A stretch of 64,000 bases of DNA from Haliotis asinina (lineage: Eukaryota; Mollusca; Gastropoda; Lepetellida; Haliotidae): assembly GCF_037392515.1 (NCBI RefSeq), contig NC_090288.1:6317501-6381500 (forward strand), read 5' to 3'. This document shows, in pieces, positions 1 to 10,859 of this stretch. Below the pieces are notes generated by a model. That model saw nothing but the letters and a program-made list of their open reading frames with translations. It was not told the origin of the DNA and did not search any database. Position 1 is the stretch's first letter. Each line of letters begins with the position of its first letter. The position numbers were made by a program, and so were the translations under genes.

Positions 1-32
1 AGACCAGTTCTATTTGGGATCTTCACGGGTTC
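1..32 (-). mobile_element. SINE-B fragment (5' head) at window edge
   Basis: The sequence ending in gggatcttcacgggt matches the outer end of the longer SINE-like family seen complete at 58382-58652. Only the terminal part is inside the window; the rest lies to the left. Confidence 0.5.
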
Positions 33-91
33 ATGGTACTTGGACGTAATTCATGTTTAGTGATGGTTTTGAAAATTCCATTGGCAGGATG

Positions 92-225
92 CCGAGTGAG
101 TGAGTGAGTTGGTGGGTGATTGGGTATAATTTTACATTGTTTTTAGTAAGAGTGCAATCTTATCACCAGAATACCAGTTTCACATGTGGATCATCACCTT
201 CAGCGTGACGAGTGACCGCATCAAA
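92..225 (-). mobile_element. Degenerate tRNA-type SINE-A copy
   Basis: It begins with a gagtgagtgagt tail and continues through a decayed version of the family body (accagaataccagtttcaca, then cagcgtgacgagtgaccgc). The tRNA-like promoter boxes are barely recognisable, so this is an old copy. Confidence 0.45.
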
Positions 226-324
226 CAGTATTCCAATCTACCACCCTTCAAGGCTTGTTAGTTAACTGGTGTTGGTGTTGTAGTATCGGTATGGTGTGCG
301 CTGTTCATTTCTTTTATGAGACAG

Positions 325-434
325 GACAAGTACAAGAAACCATTCCAATGCCTGGATTGCCTGGCTCGGATAAATTCACATTATTTAAGAAAAAGATGTC
401 TTACCACTGCAGTTGTGCTGAATCTGGCCTTTAA
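325..434 (+). CDS. Possible terminal exon of an unidentified plus-strand gene
   Basis: A pyrimidine-containing acceptor (ttttatgagacag) precedes a frame open to a TAA at 432-434 when entered in phase 1. The frame would encode a short tail ending in KKKMSYHCSCAESGL. I see no matching upstream exon, because the window starts 324 bases earlier. It could equally be a chance open frame; nothing in it identifies a family. Confidence 0.2.
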
Positions 435-483
435 CAAATGACATGAATACGCATTGAAAAGTACGTGCAAAACTAGCTGACCA

Positions 484-637
484 GTGGGTGAGTGAGTGAG
501 TATGTTGTTACGTCGCTTCTAGCAATATTCCAGCAGCATCAAATCGGGGGACACCAGAAATAAACCAAGGGGGAATCAAACGGGGACTTTCTGTGTGACG
601 AGCGAACGCTTTATCCACTAAGCTACCCCACAGTCCA
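484..637 (-). mobile_element. SINE-A copy (tRNA-type)
   Basis: Reading on the minus strand, it has an A-box-like start (gtggggtagcttagtgga), a decayed B-box region, a gctggaatattgct block and an actcactcactc tail. These are the hallmarks of the family seen some 18 times in this window. It is moderately diverged. Confidence 0.75.
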
Positions 638-639
638 TA

Positions 640-1990
640 ACCAGTAAAGATGTAGCACACTAGAAAGTCGATCGTGCCGGCTGCTCTAGTCGTACGTTCG
701 AATCAATTCCACAGACTTTTAATCAGTATTGGATGGGCCGAGTCATGATGGCAGCTCACTTGCGCACAAAAGACGAAAGCTTTCCTCTTCAAAATGCGTC
801 AGCTCGGAATCCTCGTAAAATTAAGTTTTACCCGTCGTTGATTCGACTTGGGGCCAGATAACAATTAAAGTAGAATGATTAACAACATATCACGTACGTT
901 TAAGGATATTGTACGTTTGGGTCATTCTGAATAAATACTTTAATCTACAACCTTTGGAGTAAATCTGATTAAACGTTCTCTCTTTGACAGGGAGATTTGT
1001 CTACTAAGTTTATTTTCAAAAGGACACACCGATATTAACAACTTTATGACTTTAATGGCGAGATGAAAAACAGAAAATCCTTCCTAATCCACGTAACTAG
1101 TTCGAATTTCAGGTTCTTTTATCACGTTCTGGGAAAGTAAACAGTTTTTCCAAATTCTTCCTGTTGTCCCAGTTGTATGGAAAAAAAAGATTTCTCTAGA
1201 AACAAGTTCTCCGATTTCTCATTTGTGCGCCTTGGTTTTGTTAGATCTTGCCACGAATTACTTGCATTTTTGCTTTAATTATTTTCATTGTATACTTTTC
1301 TTTGGGTGAACAGAGGTAAACGGTTTGGTGGCGGTTCCTAGTGGCGATGTGAGGAGCTGTCGCCATTATGTCTGTCGATCAATCGCTTTGCACTTGGTCA
1401 TATTGAAAGGGACAGCCAATATCTGGTCGTGGAACTGTTTCGGATATAAGCACTGCGGAGTGGACTGGTTTTTCGACAATTTCAACACAATAAACACGAA
1501 GCAGAAAACAAACTATCTCGCTGTTACGCACAATTGGGGATAGTTTTTACAAAGAAGAGCGCCAGGCTGTCGCACTTCTCTCCTGATGAAAACCATTGGG
1601 CGGAATTGTGCAGCTATCGCTTTTCTGATCAATCTGGAGTCTTCTCGATCAAGTTTTTTGTCTCTCTTTTACGTGATTATGTCACAAAACATGCCTCGTA
1701 GAATATCTGCTCTCGATCAGACGGTCAGAATACGTGATAGTTTCAGAGTTGAAAGTGGAAAGTTGACTCTTTGCTGCAGTAGCAATAGCGGAAGATTTCA
1801 TGTCGATCGAGCTGAAAATGCGCAATTGCAGGCAAATAAATATTGTTTATGAGTCAGGAATATGATACGCGTACAGAAATAACAGGCGCAAATAACGGGC
1901 TGGAAATATACGTGAAGAGACATAACCAACCCCAAGAACACAGAAGGTGCATACGTGTCGCAGGTTTAAACTTCCCATTACCCCAGATAA
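640..1990. other. Non-coding stretch, nothing recognised
   Basis: AT-rich single-copy-looking sequence. Short open frames on the plus strand at 1325-1852 lack splice sites or family motifs that I can recognise. No repeats stand out. Confidence 0.5.
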
Positions 1991-2002
1991 ATCTTAGTGA
2001 GT

Positions 2003-2140
2003 TAGGTTCTACTCAGCTTTTTGCAATATTCAAGTAATATTACGCCAGGGAACACCGGAAATGGGCTTCACACATTGTACCCATGTGGGGAATCGAACCC
2101 GGGCGTTCGGGGTGACGAGCGACGGCGTTTAGGCCCCTCC
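2003..2140 (-). mobile_element. SINE-A copy (tRNA-type)
   Basis: On the plus strand it shows aatgggcttcacacattgta, then gggaatcgaacccgggcg (the complement of a B-box) and gtgacgagcgac. The head near the A-box is altered. The 3' tail with gagt repeats is mostly lost. Confidence 0.7.
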
Positions 2141-2387
2141 GTAGAAGAGATGAGTTTTCCGATCCTTACCTTTTGTGTTGCTGCCGGTGTTCTACACCTC
2201 GGTAAAAGCTGAACTAGTTCACGGACCCTATCCCCTAATGCTCACTGCTAATGATCCCATCAATCCCATCATAATTCGTTAAGACTTTTAAAAACTGAAA
2301 TATATGTTATCACGAAAATATGTTACGTGTATTGGGGACATACGATGTTACGGAAAAGGGGCTCGATGGAAGAGGGCACCAATGTTA

Positions 2388-3131
<744 letters not shown>

Positions 3132-3204
3132 GATTCACAAAACGGAGCTATATCAATGGTGCCAGTGGGGAAAGCTACGAGTGTGACGCCAGTCAGAAAT
3201 ACAG
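3132..3204 (+). CDS. Penultimate exon of the Asp-box gene
   Basis: The acceptor gtgggtttttttcag is strong and the donor is acag|gtacgt. In phase 0 the exon encodes DSQNGAISMVPVGKA and nine more residues without a stop. Its phase-1 end fits the phase-1 start of the next exon. A second frame is also open, so the chosen frame depends on the join. The donor's intronic sequence resembles the minisatellite that follows. Confidence 0.55.
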
Positions 3205-6200
3205 GTACGTCACATGCAGTGAGATACGTAGAAGACTTTGTACGTTAAATGCAGCAAATACCAACAACGTATCGAGTCACGTGCCTAAACCGTATACGCC
3301 ATATGGAGTGCGTCATGAGCAGAAAGTCATATGCACTAAACACCATACGTTACTTGCAACGGATACGGTATGTCACTTGATCTGGATGGAGTATGTTACA
3401 GCAGTAGATTGAGTACGTCGAACGTTGACCAGGGACGTAACAATACACTGCATTGCGTAGACAACATTCGTCACATTCTGTAGACTGATTACATCACATG
3501 CAGTAGACAAAGTACGTCACATTCTGTAGACCGAGTACACCACATGCAGTATCACATGCAGTAGACAAAGCACGTGACATTCTGTATACCGAGTACATCA
3601 CAGGCAGTATCACATGCAGTAGACAAAGTACGTCACATTCTGTAGACCGAGTACATCACAGGCAGTATCACATGCAGTAGACAAAGTACGTCACATTCTG
3701 TAGACCGAGTACATCACAGGCAGTATCACATGCAGTAGACAAAGTACGTCACATTCTGTAGACCGAGTACATCACAGGCAGTATCACATGCAGTAGACAA
3801 AGTACGTCACATTCTGTAGACCGAGTACATCACAGGCAGTATCACATGCAGTAGACAAAGTACGTCACATTCTGTAGACCGAGTACATCACAGGCAGTAT
3901 CACATGCAGTAGACAAAGTACGTCACATTCTGTAGACCGAGTACATCACAGGCAGTATCACATGCAGTAGACAAAGTACGTCACATTCTGTAGACCGAGT
4001 ACATCACAGGCAGTATCACATGCAGTAGACAAAGTACGTCACATTCTGTAGACCGAGTACATCACAGGCAGTATCACATGCAGTAGACAAAGTACGTCAC
4101 ATTCTGTAGACTGATTACATCACATGCAGTAGACAAAGTACGTCACATTCTGTAGACCGAGTACATCACAGGCAGTATCACATGCAGTAGACAAAGTACG
4201 TCACATTCTGTAGACCGAGTACATCACAGGCAGTATCACATGCAGTAGACAAAGTACGTCACATTCTGTAGACCGAGTACATCACAGGCAGTATCACATG
4301 CAGTAGACAAAGTACGTCACATTCTGTAGACCGAGTACATCACAGGCAGTATCACATGCAGTAGACAAAGTACGTCACATTCTGTAGACTGATTACATCA
4401 CATGCAGTAGACAAAGTACGTCACATTCTGTAGACCGAGTACATCACAGGCAGTATCACATGCAGTAGACAAAGTACGTCACATTCTGTAGACCGAGTGC
4501 ATCGCAAGCAGTATCACATGCAGTAGACAAAGTACGTCACATTCTGTAGACCGAGTACATCACAGGCAGTATCACATGCAGTAGACAAAGTACGTCACAT
4601 TCTGTAGACTGATTACATCACATGCAGTAGACAAAGTACGTCACATTCTGTAGACCGAGTACATCACAGGCAGTATCACATGCAGTAGACAAAGTACGTC
4701 ACATTCTGTAGACCGAGTACATCACAGGCAGTATCACATGCAGTAGACAAAGTACGTCACATTCTGTAGACTGATTACATCACATGCAGTAGACAAAGTA
4801 CGTCACATTCTGTAGACCGAGTACATCACAGGTAGTATCACATGCAGTAGACAAAGCACGTGACATTCTGTAGACCGAGTACATCACAGGCAGTATCACA
4901 TGCAGTAGACAAAGTACGTCACATTCTGTAGACCGAGTGCATCGCAAGCAGTATCACATGCAGTAGACAAAGTACGTCACATTCTGTAGACCGAGTACAT
5001 CACAGGCAGTATCACATGCAGTAGACAAAGTACGTCACATTCTGTAGACTGATTACATCACATGCAGTAGACAAAGTACGTCACATTCTGTAGACCGAGT
5101 ACACCACATGCAGTAGACAAAGTACGTCACATTCTGTAGTCCGAGTGCATCGCAAGCAGTACACAAAGCACGTCACATTCTGTAGACCGAGTGCATCACA
5201 GGCAGTATCACATGCAGTAGACAAAGTACGTCACATTCTGTAGACCGAGTACACCACATGCAGTACACAAAGCACGTGACATTCTGTAGTCCGAGTGCAT
5301 CGCAAGCAGTACACAAAGCACGTCACATTCTGCAGACCGATTACATCACAGGCAGTATCACATGCAGTATAGAAAGCACGTCACATGCTGTAGACATTTG
5401 AGTACATCACAAGTACATCACGTGACATTCTGTAGTCCGAGTACATCACAGGCAGTAGACAAAGTACGTCACAGGCAGTATCACATGCAGTATACAAAGC
5501 ATGTCACATTTTGTAGTCCGAGTACATCACAAGCAGCACGTGACATTCTGTAGTCCGTGTACATCACAGGCAGTAGACAAAGTACGTCACATGCTGTAGT
5601 CAGAGTACATGACAGGTAGTAGGCAAAGTACGTCACCTGCAGTAGACCGAGTACATCACAGGTAGTAGGCAAAGTACGTCACCTGTTGTAGAACGAGTAC
5701 ATCACAGGCAGTAGGCAAAGTACGTCACCTGTTGTAGAACGAGTACATCGCAGGCAGTAGGCAAAGTACGTCACCTGCTGTAGACCGAGTACATCACAGG
5801 TAGTAGGCAAAGTACGTCGCCAGTTGTAGACCGAGTACATCACAGGCAGTAGGCAAAGTACTTCACCTGCTGTAGACCGAGTACATCACAGGTAGTAGAC
5901 AAAGTACGTCACCTGCTGTAGACCGAGTACATCACAGGCAGTAGACAAAGTACGTCACCTGTTGTAGAACGAGTACATCACAGGTAGTAGGCAAAGCACG
6001 TCACCTACTGTAGACCGAGTACTAACTTACATATGCCTAGTTTACTAGGTAAGATATACAACAACATCAACAATAACATTGATAACCATGCTATTTTCAG
6101 CCGCCAGCCAAACTCTCAGATATCCTGCTTCAAGCAGTCTGCTGACGGATTCAGAGGTAGTCGACTAACTAAACTGAACAGCAAAAGAAACGCAACGTTG

Positions 6201-8277
6201 TTTGTCAGGTTTTTAAATGGAAGAATGAACGCTTACTTCCATAAGATTTCACTTTACCGAAACTTGCGTTTCTTTTGCTGTTCCGGAAATTTTCTGTACA
6301 TGATTTAATCAACATATATTACCTGTCAAGTATAAGAAATATAACAAAATTGTTCACTGGAATCTTGACCTGAAATAGTGTCCCCATCATCCTTGTATCT
6401 GCGTGTGAGCGAGTGAATGAGTGGGTGGTTCACGAAGGCTGGTCAAAAAATTCTAAACCTAACACAGACAACAAACGATTTGTTCAGATTTTAATATTAT
6501 ATTTTCCACATACCACCCTTCACTGCAATGCACGTCTCGTATAGGTGTTTCAGTCGCTCAATTCCATGTGCATAGAGTCTTCTGGGCGTCCTGTCACATA
6601 CTGGTTTACAGCAGATTTGAGTTCGTAATTAGTGGCATAGCGTTTTCCAAGGAGGTGTTTTCAAAATAGGTGAAAGTCGCTAAGGGCGAGGTTAGGTGAA
6701 TATGGAGGATTAAGAAGCCACATTGATGTACTGCAAACTTTGCCAATCAAGGGGTGTGAGACGAAGCACTGTCATGTAAAACGGTAACTCCAGCCCTCAA
6801 CAAACTACGCTACTTTTCTTTGATAGATGCTCTCTATCTGTGGAGTAGATCAGCATAGAAGGCAACAGTCACAGTCTTTTTACACTCCAGGTAGTCAACA
6901 TGGATGACACCCTTCGCATCCCAGAACACTGTGGCCATAACATTCTTAACTGACCTTGAAGACTTGAACGTCTTGGGTGGTGGAGAAGTGAGTCCATGGA
7001 TTGACGTCTTGACTCCAGATCGTAATGATAAATCCATATTTCAAACCCAGTTACTAACCTACTTTTACAATTTTCAAAATCATCTTCCATGATTCAGAAT
7101 TTTCCTTTGAAATATCACTTCTCTTTTTCTTCAAATTAGCACTGAGAAACTTTTCGACCCCTCGCGCAGATACTTTGTTCATGTCCAAATGATCAGGGAT
7201 AATAGTTTGAATGGATCCATGGCTTAGACCCGCTTCTCGTTCAATTTCAGCAATAGTCACACGTCTGTCTGCAAGAATACATTTCCCCACAGCTTCTACT
7301 GTTTCTTCATTAATGGCTATAGAGGGCCGTCCACACATTGGGTCATCATCCAGACTTGTCCTGCCAGACTTGAATAAAGCAGCCCATCTCTTATCTGTGG
7401 AGTATGAAGGGCAATCATCCCCATACACCTTCAACATACGTGCATGCACTTCTAATGGCTGAATACCTTCCACCGTCAAAAACTTTATAACAGCACGTTG
7501 TTCCATCCCTCACGTTGAAACAGATATGTATACCCCAGTGGGCTTCAAGGATCTGATGCTTTCCAACTAGTTGATCTGTTTGAGTAAAATGAGTGGAAAT
7601 ATTGATGAAGAGCACTGTCCAACAATACTCCTTAGATTAGTTGGTGTCACCAGTCTAGAAGTTGTGTAGGCTTAGAACATTTTTACCAGCCCTCGTATAT
7701 TTAGAAATATTCATTAAAATAAGTCCCTAATCGTATGTTAGATGTCAGGCAACTTATTAACTAAATAATTTAAGGTAAAACGAAATGAGAAATACGGACA
7801 TCGTGCGTGCATGGGTGCTTGGGTGATTCAATCTTTCACTGCATTAACATTTGTTTCAGCTAAATCTCTTTCATTTCGTGCTACCAATAAAATACTCACT
7901 GGCTTATCATAAAAACTCTACTGACGTATTTATCTTGGGGTAACCGTAGTTACAGTGTTCAGCAACCAGTTGAATTTGGAAATTATTACCTATATTAGCA
8001 CGGTAACATCACATCAACATGACAGTGTCATATCCCTCCTGTATTTTCTCTCTCAGTTGTCTTTTTTCTTTTGGTAACTTTATTTACAGGAATCCACCCA
8101 ATCGTTGGTGTAATAGTAGGGAAGGACGCTTCAACCAATTCTCTGTATGGAGTTTCCAGTACCGGAACTGCGCACATCATCAGTGAGGACGCCGGGAAAA
8201 CATGGTATACGATCAGAGAAAGTGTTTTCCTGAGAGCAAGTTCTGCTACCTCGTACGCATCCGCGACTCTCACATGA
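3132..8277 (+). CDS. Asp-box (BNR-like) repeat protein, last two exons
   Basis: This is a plus-strand gene seen only as its 3' end. Exon 3132-3204 (73 nt, phase 0 in, phase 1 out) joins exon 8090-8277 (188 nt) through a Gly codon split G|GA. The joined frame gives about 87 residues. Within it is SEDAGKTW (8182-8205), which fits the Asp-box pattern S-x-D-x-G-x-T-W found on beta-propeller turns of sialidase/BNR and related proteins. Asp-boxes are structural, so no enzyme activity follows. An AATAAA lies 101 bases after the stop. Upstream exons are missing or lie left of the window. Both splice sites are good; the gene's identity is inferred from one motif. Confidence 0.6.
3207..3411. repeat. 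Diverged outer part of the 58-bp-type repeat
   Basis: Immediately after the donor the intron contains tacgtcacatgcagtgagat, gatacgtag, gtacgtt and similar motifs, which echo the repeat units beyond 3412. They are too diverged to phase cleanly into units. Confidence 0.45.
3412..6022. repeat. 58-bp minisatellite with nested 23-bp structure, about 2.6 kb
   Basis: The dominant unit has three parts. Module one is gtagacaaagtacgtcacat followed by tct. Module two is gtagaccgagtacatcacag followed by gca. A 12-bp remnant, gtatcacatgca, follows. The two 23-bp modules are variants of each other, so the original monomer was about 23 bp. Between about 4100 and 5090, 46-bp units lacking the 12-bp piece recur at intervals, giving a higher-order pattern. 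From about 5580 onward the array is mostly 46-bp units with gtaggcaaagtacgtcacct. The central copies (3650-4100) are nearly identical, the edges diverged. Confidence 0.97.
6176..6283. mobile_element. Hairpin (MITE-like) element with perfect 20-bp inverted ends
   Basis: gaacagcaaaagaaacgcaa (6176-6195) is the exact reverse complement of ttgcgtttcttttgctgttc (6264-6283), with a 68-bp spacer. A matching end occurs alone at 23763-23784. It is probably a small non-autonomous DNA element; no target-site duplication was resolved. Confidence 0.65.
6433..7695 (-). mobile_element. Decayed mariner-family DNA transposon with terminal inverted repeats
   Basis: The left end, cgaaggctggtcaaaaaatt then ctaaacc, pairs with the right end, whose complement is cgagggctggtaaaaatgtt then ctaagcc. 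That gives TIRs of about 27 bp. The length (1,263 bp) suits mariner. The right flank starts with TA; the left flank is CA, so the TA target duplication is eroded on that side. It lies in the intron of the Asp-box gene, antisense to it. Remnants of a gagtgaatgagtgggtg SINE tail flank it on the left. Confidence 0.93.
6834..7506 (-). pseudogene. Mariner transposase, broken
   Basis: The N-terminal 150 residues are open (7506-7054). They include the helix-turn-helix region RRVTIAEIEREAGLSHGSIQ. The protein then continues in a second frame with VTGFEIWIYHYD, and in a third with VMATVFWDAKGVIHVDYL, so at least two frame changes are present. The family's usual VTGDE is VTGFE here, so the first catalytic Asp is lost. 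Further left, on the same strand, decayed pieces of HDSASSHT and SPNLALSDFHLF (about 6650-6780) match the remaining catalytic blocks. The element cannot make active enzyme. Confidence 0.9.
7696..8089. other. Rest of Asp-box gene intron
   Basis: AT-rich intron sequence between the mariner and the last exon. It contains a fragment resembling a SINE tail (catgggtgcttgggtgattc, about 7810) and ends in a long pyrimidine tract with the acceptor at 8088-8089. Confidence 0.5.
8090..8277 (+). CDS. Last coding exon of the Asp-box gene
   Basis: The acceptor is ctttatttacag|gaatcc. Entered in phase 1, it encodes GIHPIVGVIVGKDAS, then a segment with YGVSSTGTAHIISEDAGKTW, and ends SYASATLT before a TGA at 8275-8277. 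It alternates short hydrophobic strands with turns, as a beta-propeller blade would. The composition and GC content are clearly more coding-like than the surroundings. The likely role is a carbohydrate- or ligand-binding propeller repeat, but only one Asp-box is visible. Confidence 0.7.
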
Positions 8278-8377
8278 ATACTTCGTATCATAAATCATAA
8301 TTAAACCTTCATTTTTGACGCTTACACACAAAGGACCTTTAACTGGATAAAAAATGTCTCGATTTTGTGTAAGAGAC

Positions 8378-8383
8378 AATAAA
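8378..8383 (+). promoter_or_regulatory. Polyadenylation signal AATAAA
   Basis: It lies 101 bases after the Asp-box gene's stop codon, a normal 3'UTR distance. No other AATAAA was noticed between the stop and this site. Confidence 0.55.
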
Positions 8384-8597
8384 TTCATTCCAGCTGCTAA
8401 CCGGAAAATGTTATTTTTCAAAGGTGCAGTCACGTTCTTGAACATAATGGTGATTTGGGAATACCCATGTAAGCATCTTGGGTATTTCCATCAGATGATC
8501 TTTCTTAGGTGCATTTTCTGAAAATATCGCGATATCTGAACATTATAATTTTAACTTCAGGTTTTGTCTGTTTGGTTCTTCGTCAACCCCGCAATCA

Positions 8598-8808
8598 CAA
8601 ATATTCCAGCTATATGAAGGCGATCTGTAAATAATCGATTTTGAAACTGACAATCCAGTGATCAAAAGCGTTTGCATCGATCTACACAATTAGGGTACGA
8701 AGACGTGTCACGCAACTCCAGTCAGCGTACCTGGCCACCCGATACCGTTAGTTGCCTCTTAAACATAGGGTTCCTGAAGATCAACCCTAACCCGGATCTT
8801 CACACGTA
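8598..8808 (-). mobile_element. SINE-B copy
   Basis: On the plus strand: aatattccagctatatgaag, gatctgtaaataatcgattt, acaatccagtgatcaaaagc, gccacccgataccgttagtt, and a final aacccggatcttcacacg. These match the full copy at 58382 in order. The (gtga)n tail is missing. Confidence 0.8.
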
Positions 8809-8809
8809 A

Positions 8810-9214
8810 CTGTGTATACCAAGAGGTACAAGTTGCTTCAACAACAAAACCTTGAAATATTTTAGTTCACAAGCGTTTGATAAATCTATATTTCATTGCA
8901 CACATGTCTTGAAAGCCAACTCATGAACCGTTACAATAAAAAAGGTACAACTGGTGGCATTTTTGGTTCGGCAAGTTTGGTATGTACACGAAAACTAGAG
9001 TTCAAGTACGGAACTCTGAATATCAAAGAGCTGACTAGCTTTGATAAACATTTAATTCTGAAGGATCGAGGAGAACACATTTTTGCAATGTCATGTTTCG
9101 TCATATTTAGGTGTTTTATGGTTACCATGACAACTGTTATACATTTAAAGCAGCGTTTTCCGTTTTATTTTACAATCATGGGTTTCACTATAAAACTGAT
9201 AGATTCTTCGCCTA
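8810..9214. other. Non-coding stretch, nothing recognised
   Basis: There is a 109-codon open frame (8896-9225, plus) without family motifs or splice context. I regard it as chance. Confidence 0.5.
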
Positions 9215-10840
9215 CAGGGAGATAGTCCGCCTACAGTAAGGTAGTTCCGCTGCTGGTAGATTGAGCCGCTACTAATAGAATGTGCGCCTATTTGATACAT
9301 TTGAGCTCTAATCGATAAAGTCGGCCGATTAACAGAGTTAGTGAGTATGTCTGTTTATCGCCGCTGGCGACAGACTATAATAGCTGTGAGTCTAGTGGTA
9401 GATAGTTCACCTCTTGATAGACTGTGTCAACTGATAGTGCGTCTAGTAATAGATAGTGCATCTGTTGAAAGAGTAGTTGCCTATTGGTAGGTAGTGCACG
9501 TCTTGATACTGTATGCCAACTGAAGAATAGTGCGTATAGTGACTCATAGCTTACGATTAGATGGAGAGTGTGCCTACTAATAGGTAGGGCGTTTAAGGGT
9601 AGATAAAGCACCTCTTGAAAGAGAGTGAGCCTACTAACAGAAAGGACGTATAGGGGCAGACAGTGAACCTCTGAAAAGAGTGTCCTGCTGACAGATAGGA
9701 CTCATAGGGGTAGATAATGAACCTCTTGAAAGAGAGTGTGCCTTCTGATAGATAGGGCGTGTAAGGGTAGATATTATACCTCATGGAGGAGAGTGTGAAT
9801 TCTACTAGATGGGACGTATAGTGGTAGATAGCGCATGTCTTGAAGGAGAGTGTGCCTACAGATAGGTTGGGCGTTTAGGAGTATATAGTGTATCTCTTGA
9901 AGGAGAGTGTGCCTACTGATAGGTTGGGCGTATAGGAGTATATAATGCATCTCTTGAAGGAGAGCGTCCCTACTGATAGGTTGGGCGTATAGGAGCAGAT
10001 AGTGCATCTCTTGAAGGAGAGTGTGCCTACTGATAGGTTGGGCGTATAGGAGCAGATAGTGCACCTCTTGAAGGAGAGTGTGCCTACTGATAGGTTGGGC
10101 GTATAGGAGCAGGTAGTGCACCTCTTGAAGGAGAGTGTGCCTACTGATAGTTTGGGCGTATAGGAGCAGATAGTGCACCTCTTGAAGGAGAGTGTGCCTA
10201 CTGATAGATTGGGCTTATAGGAGCAGATAGTGCACCTCTTGAAAGAGAGTGTGCCTACTGATAGGTTGGGCGTATAGGAGTATATAATGCATCTCTTGAA
10301 GGAGAGTGTGCCTACTGATTGGTTGGGCGTATAGGAGCAGATAGTGCACCTCTTGAAGGAGAGTGTGCCTACAGATAAGTTGGGCGTATAGGAGCAGATA
10401 GTGCACCTCTTGAAGGAGAGTGTGCCTACTGATAGGTTGGGCGTATAGGAGCAGATAGTGCACCTCTTGAAGGAGAGTGTGCCTACTGATAGGTTGGGCG
10501 TATAGGAGCAGATAGTGCACCTCTTGAAGGAGAGTGTGCCTACTGATAGGTTGGGCGTATAGGAGCAGATAGTGCACCTCTTGAAGGAGAGTGTGCCTAC
10601 TGATAGGTTGGGCTTATAGGAGTAGATACTGCACCTCTTTTAAAAGAGTGTCTTTACTTATAGACAGGGTGTCCAATCATAGACAGTGCACTGCTTGATG
10701 GAGCCTGTTTCTAGTGAGAGATAGTTTACCTCTTATAGAGTCTGTCCACTGTAGGATCACGCGTCAAGGTAAGGACAGTCCACCAACTGACAGAGTGCGT
10801 CCCTTCTTATCCTTGTAGATTGTCCGCCCATTTCAGTGAG
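9215..10840. repeat. 57-bp minisatellite, about 1.6 kb
   Basis: The core (about 9880-10640) repeats a 57-bp unit containing gagagtgtgcctactgatag, gttgggcgtataggagcaga and tagtgcacctcttgaag. Outer units (9215-9880 and 10640-10840) are progressively diverged and carry indels. Because 57 is a multiple of three, the minus strand stays open across many units, repeating the 19-residue HYLLLYAQPISRHTLLQEV. No start context, splice sites or flanking coding sequence support translation. Confidence 0.96.
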
Positions 10841-10859
10841 CGTCATGTGATTTGCAACA

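Noticed and set aside
5362-5672. 63-codon frames on both strands within the 58-bp array
   Set aside because: Products of the repeat's own sequence; neighbouring units contain stops.
3412-6022. A CRISPR-like array
   Set aside because: There are no unique spacers; the whole unit repeats, and the context is a eukaryotic intron.
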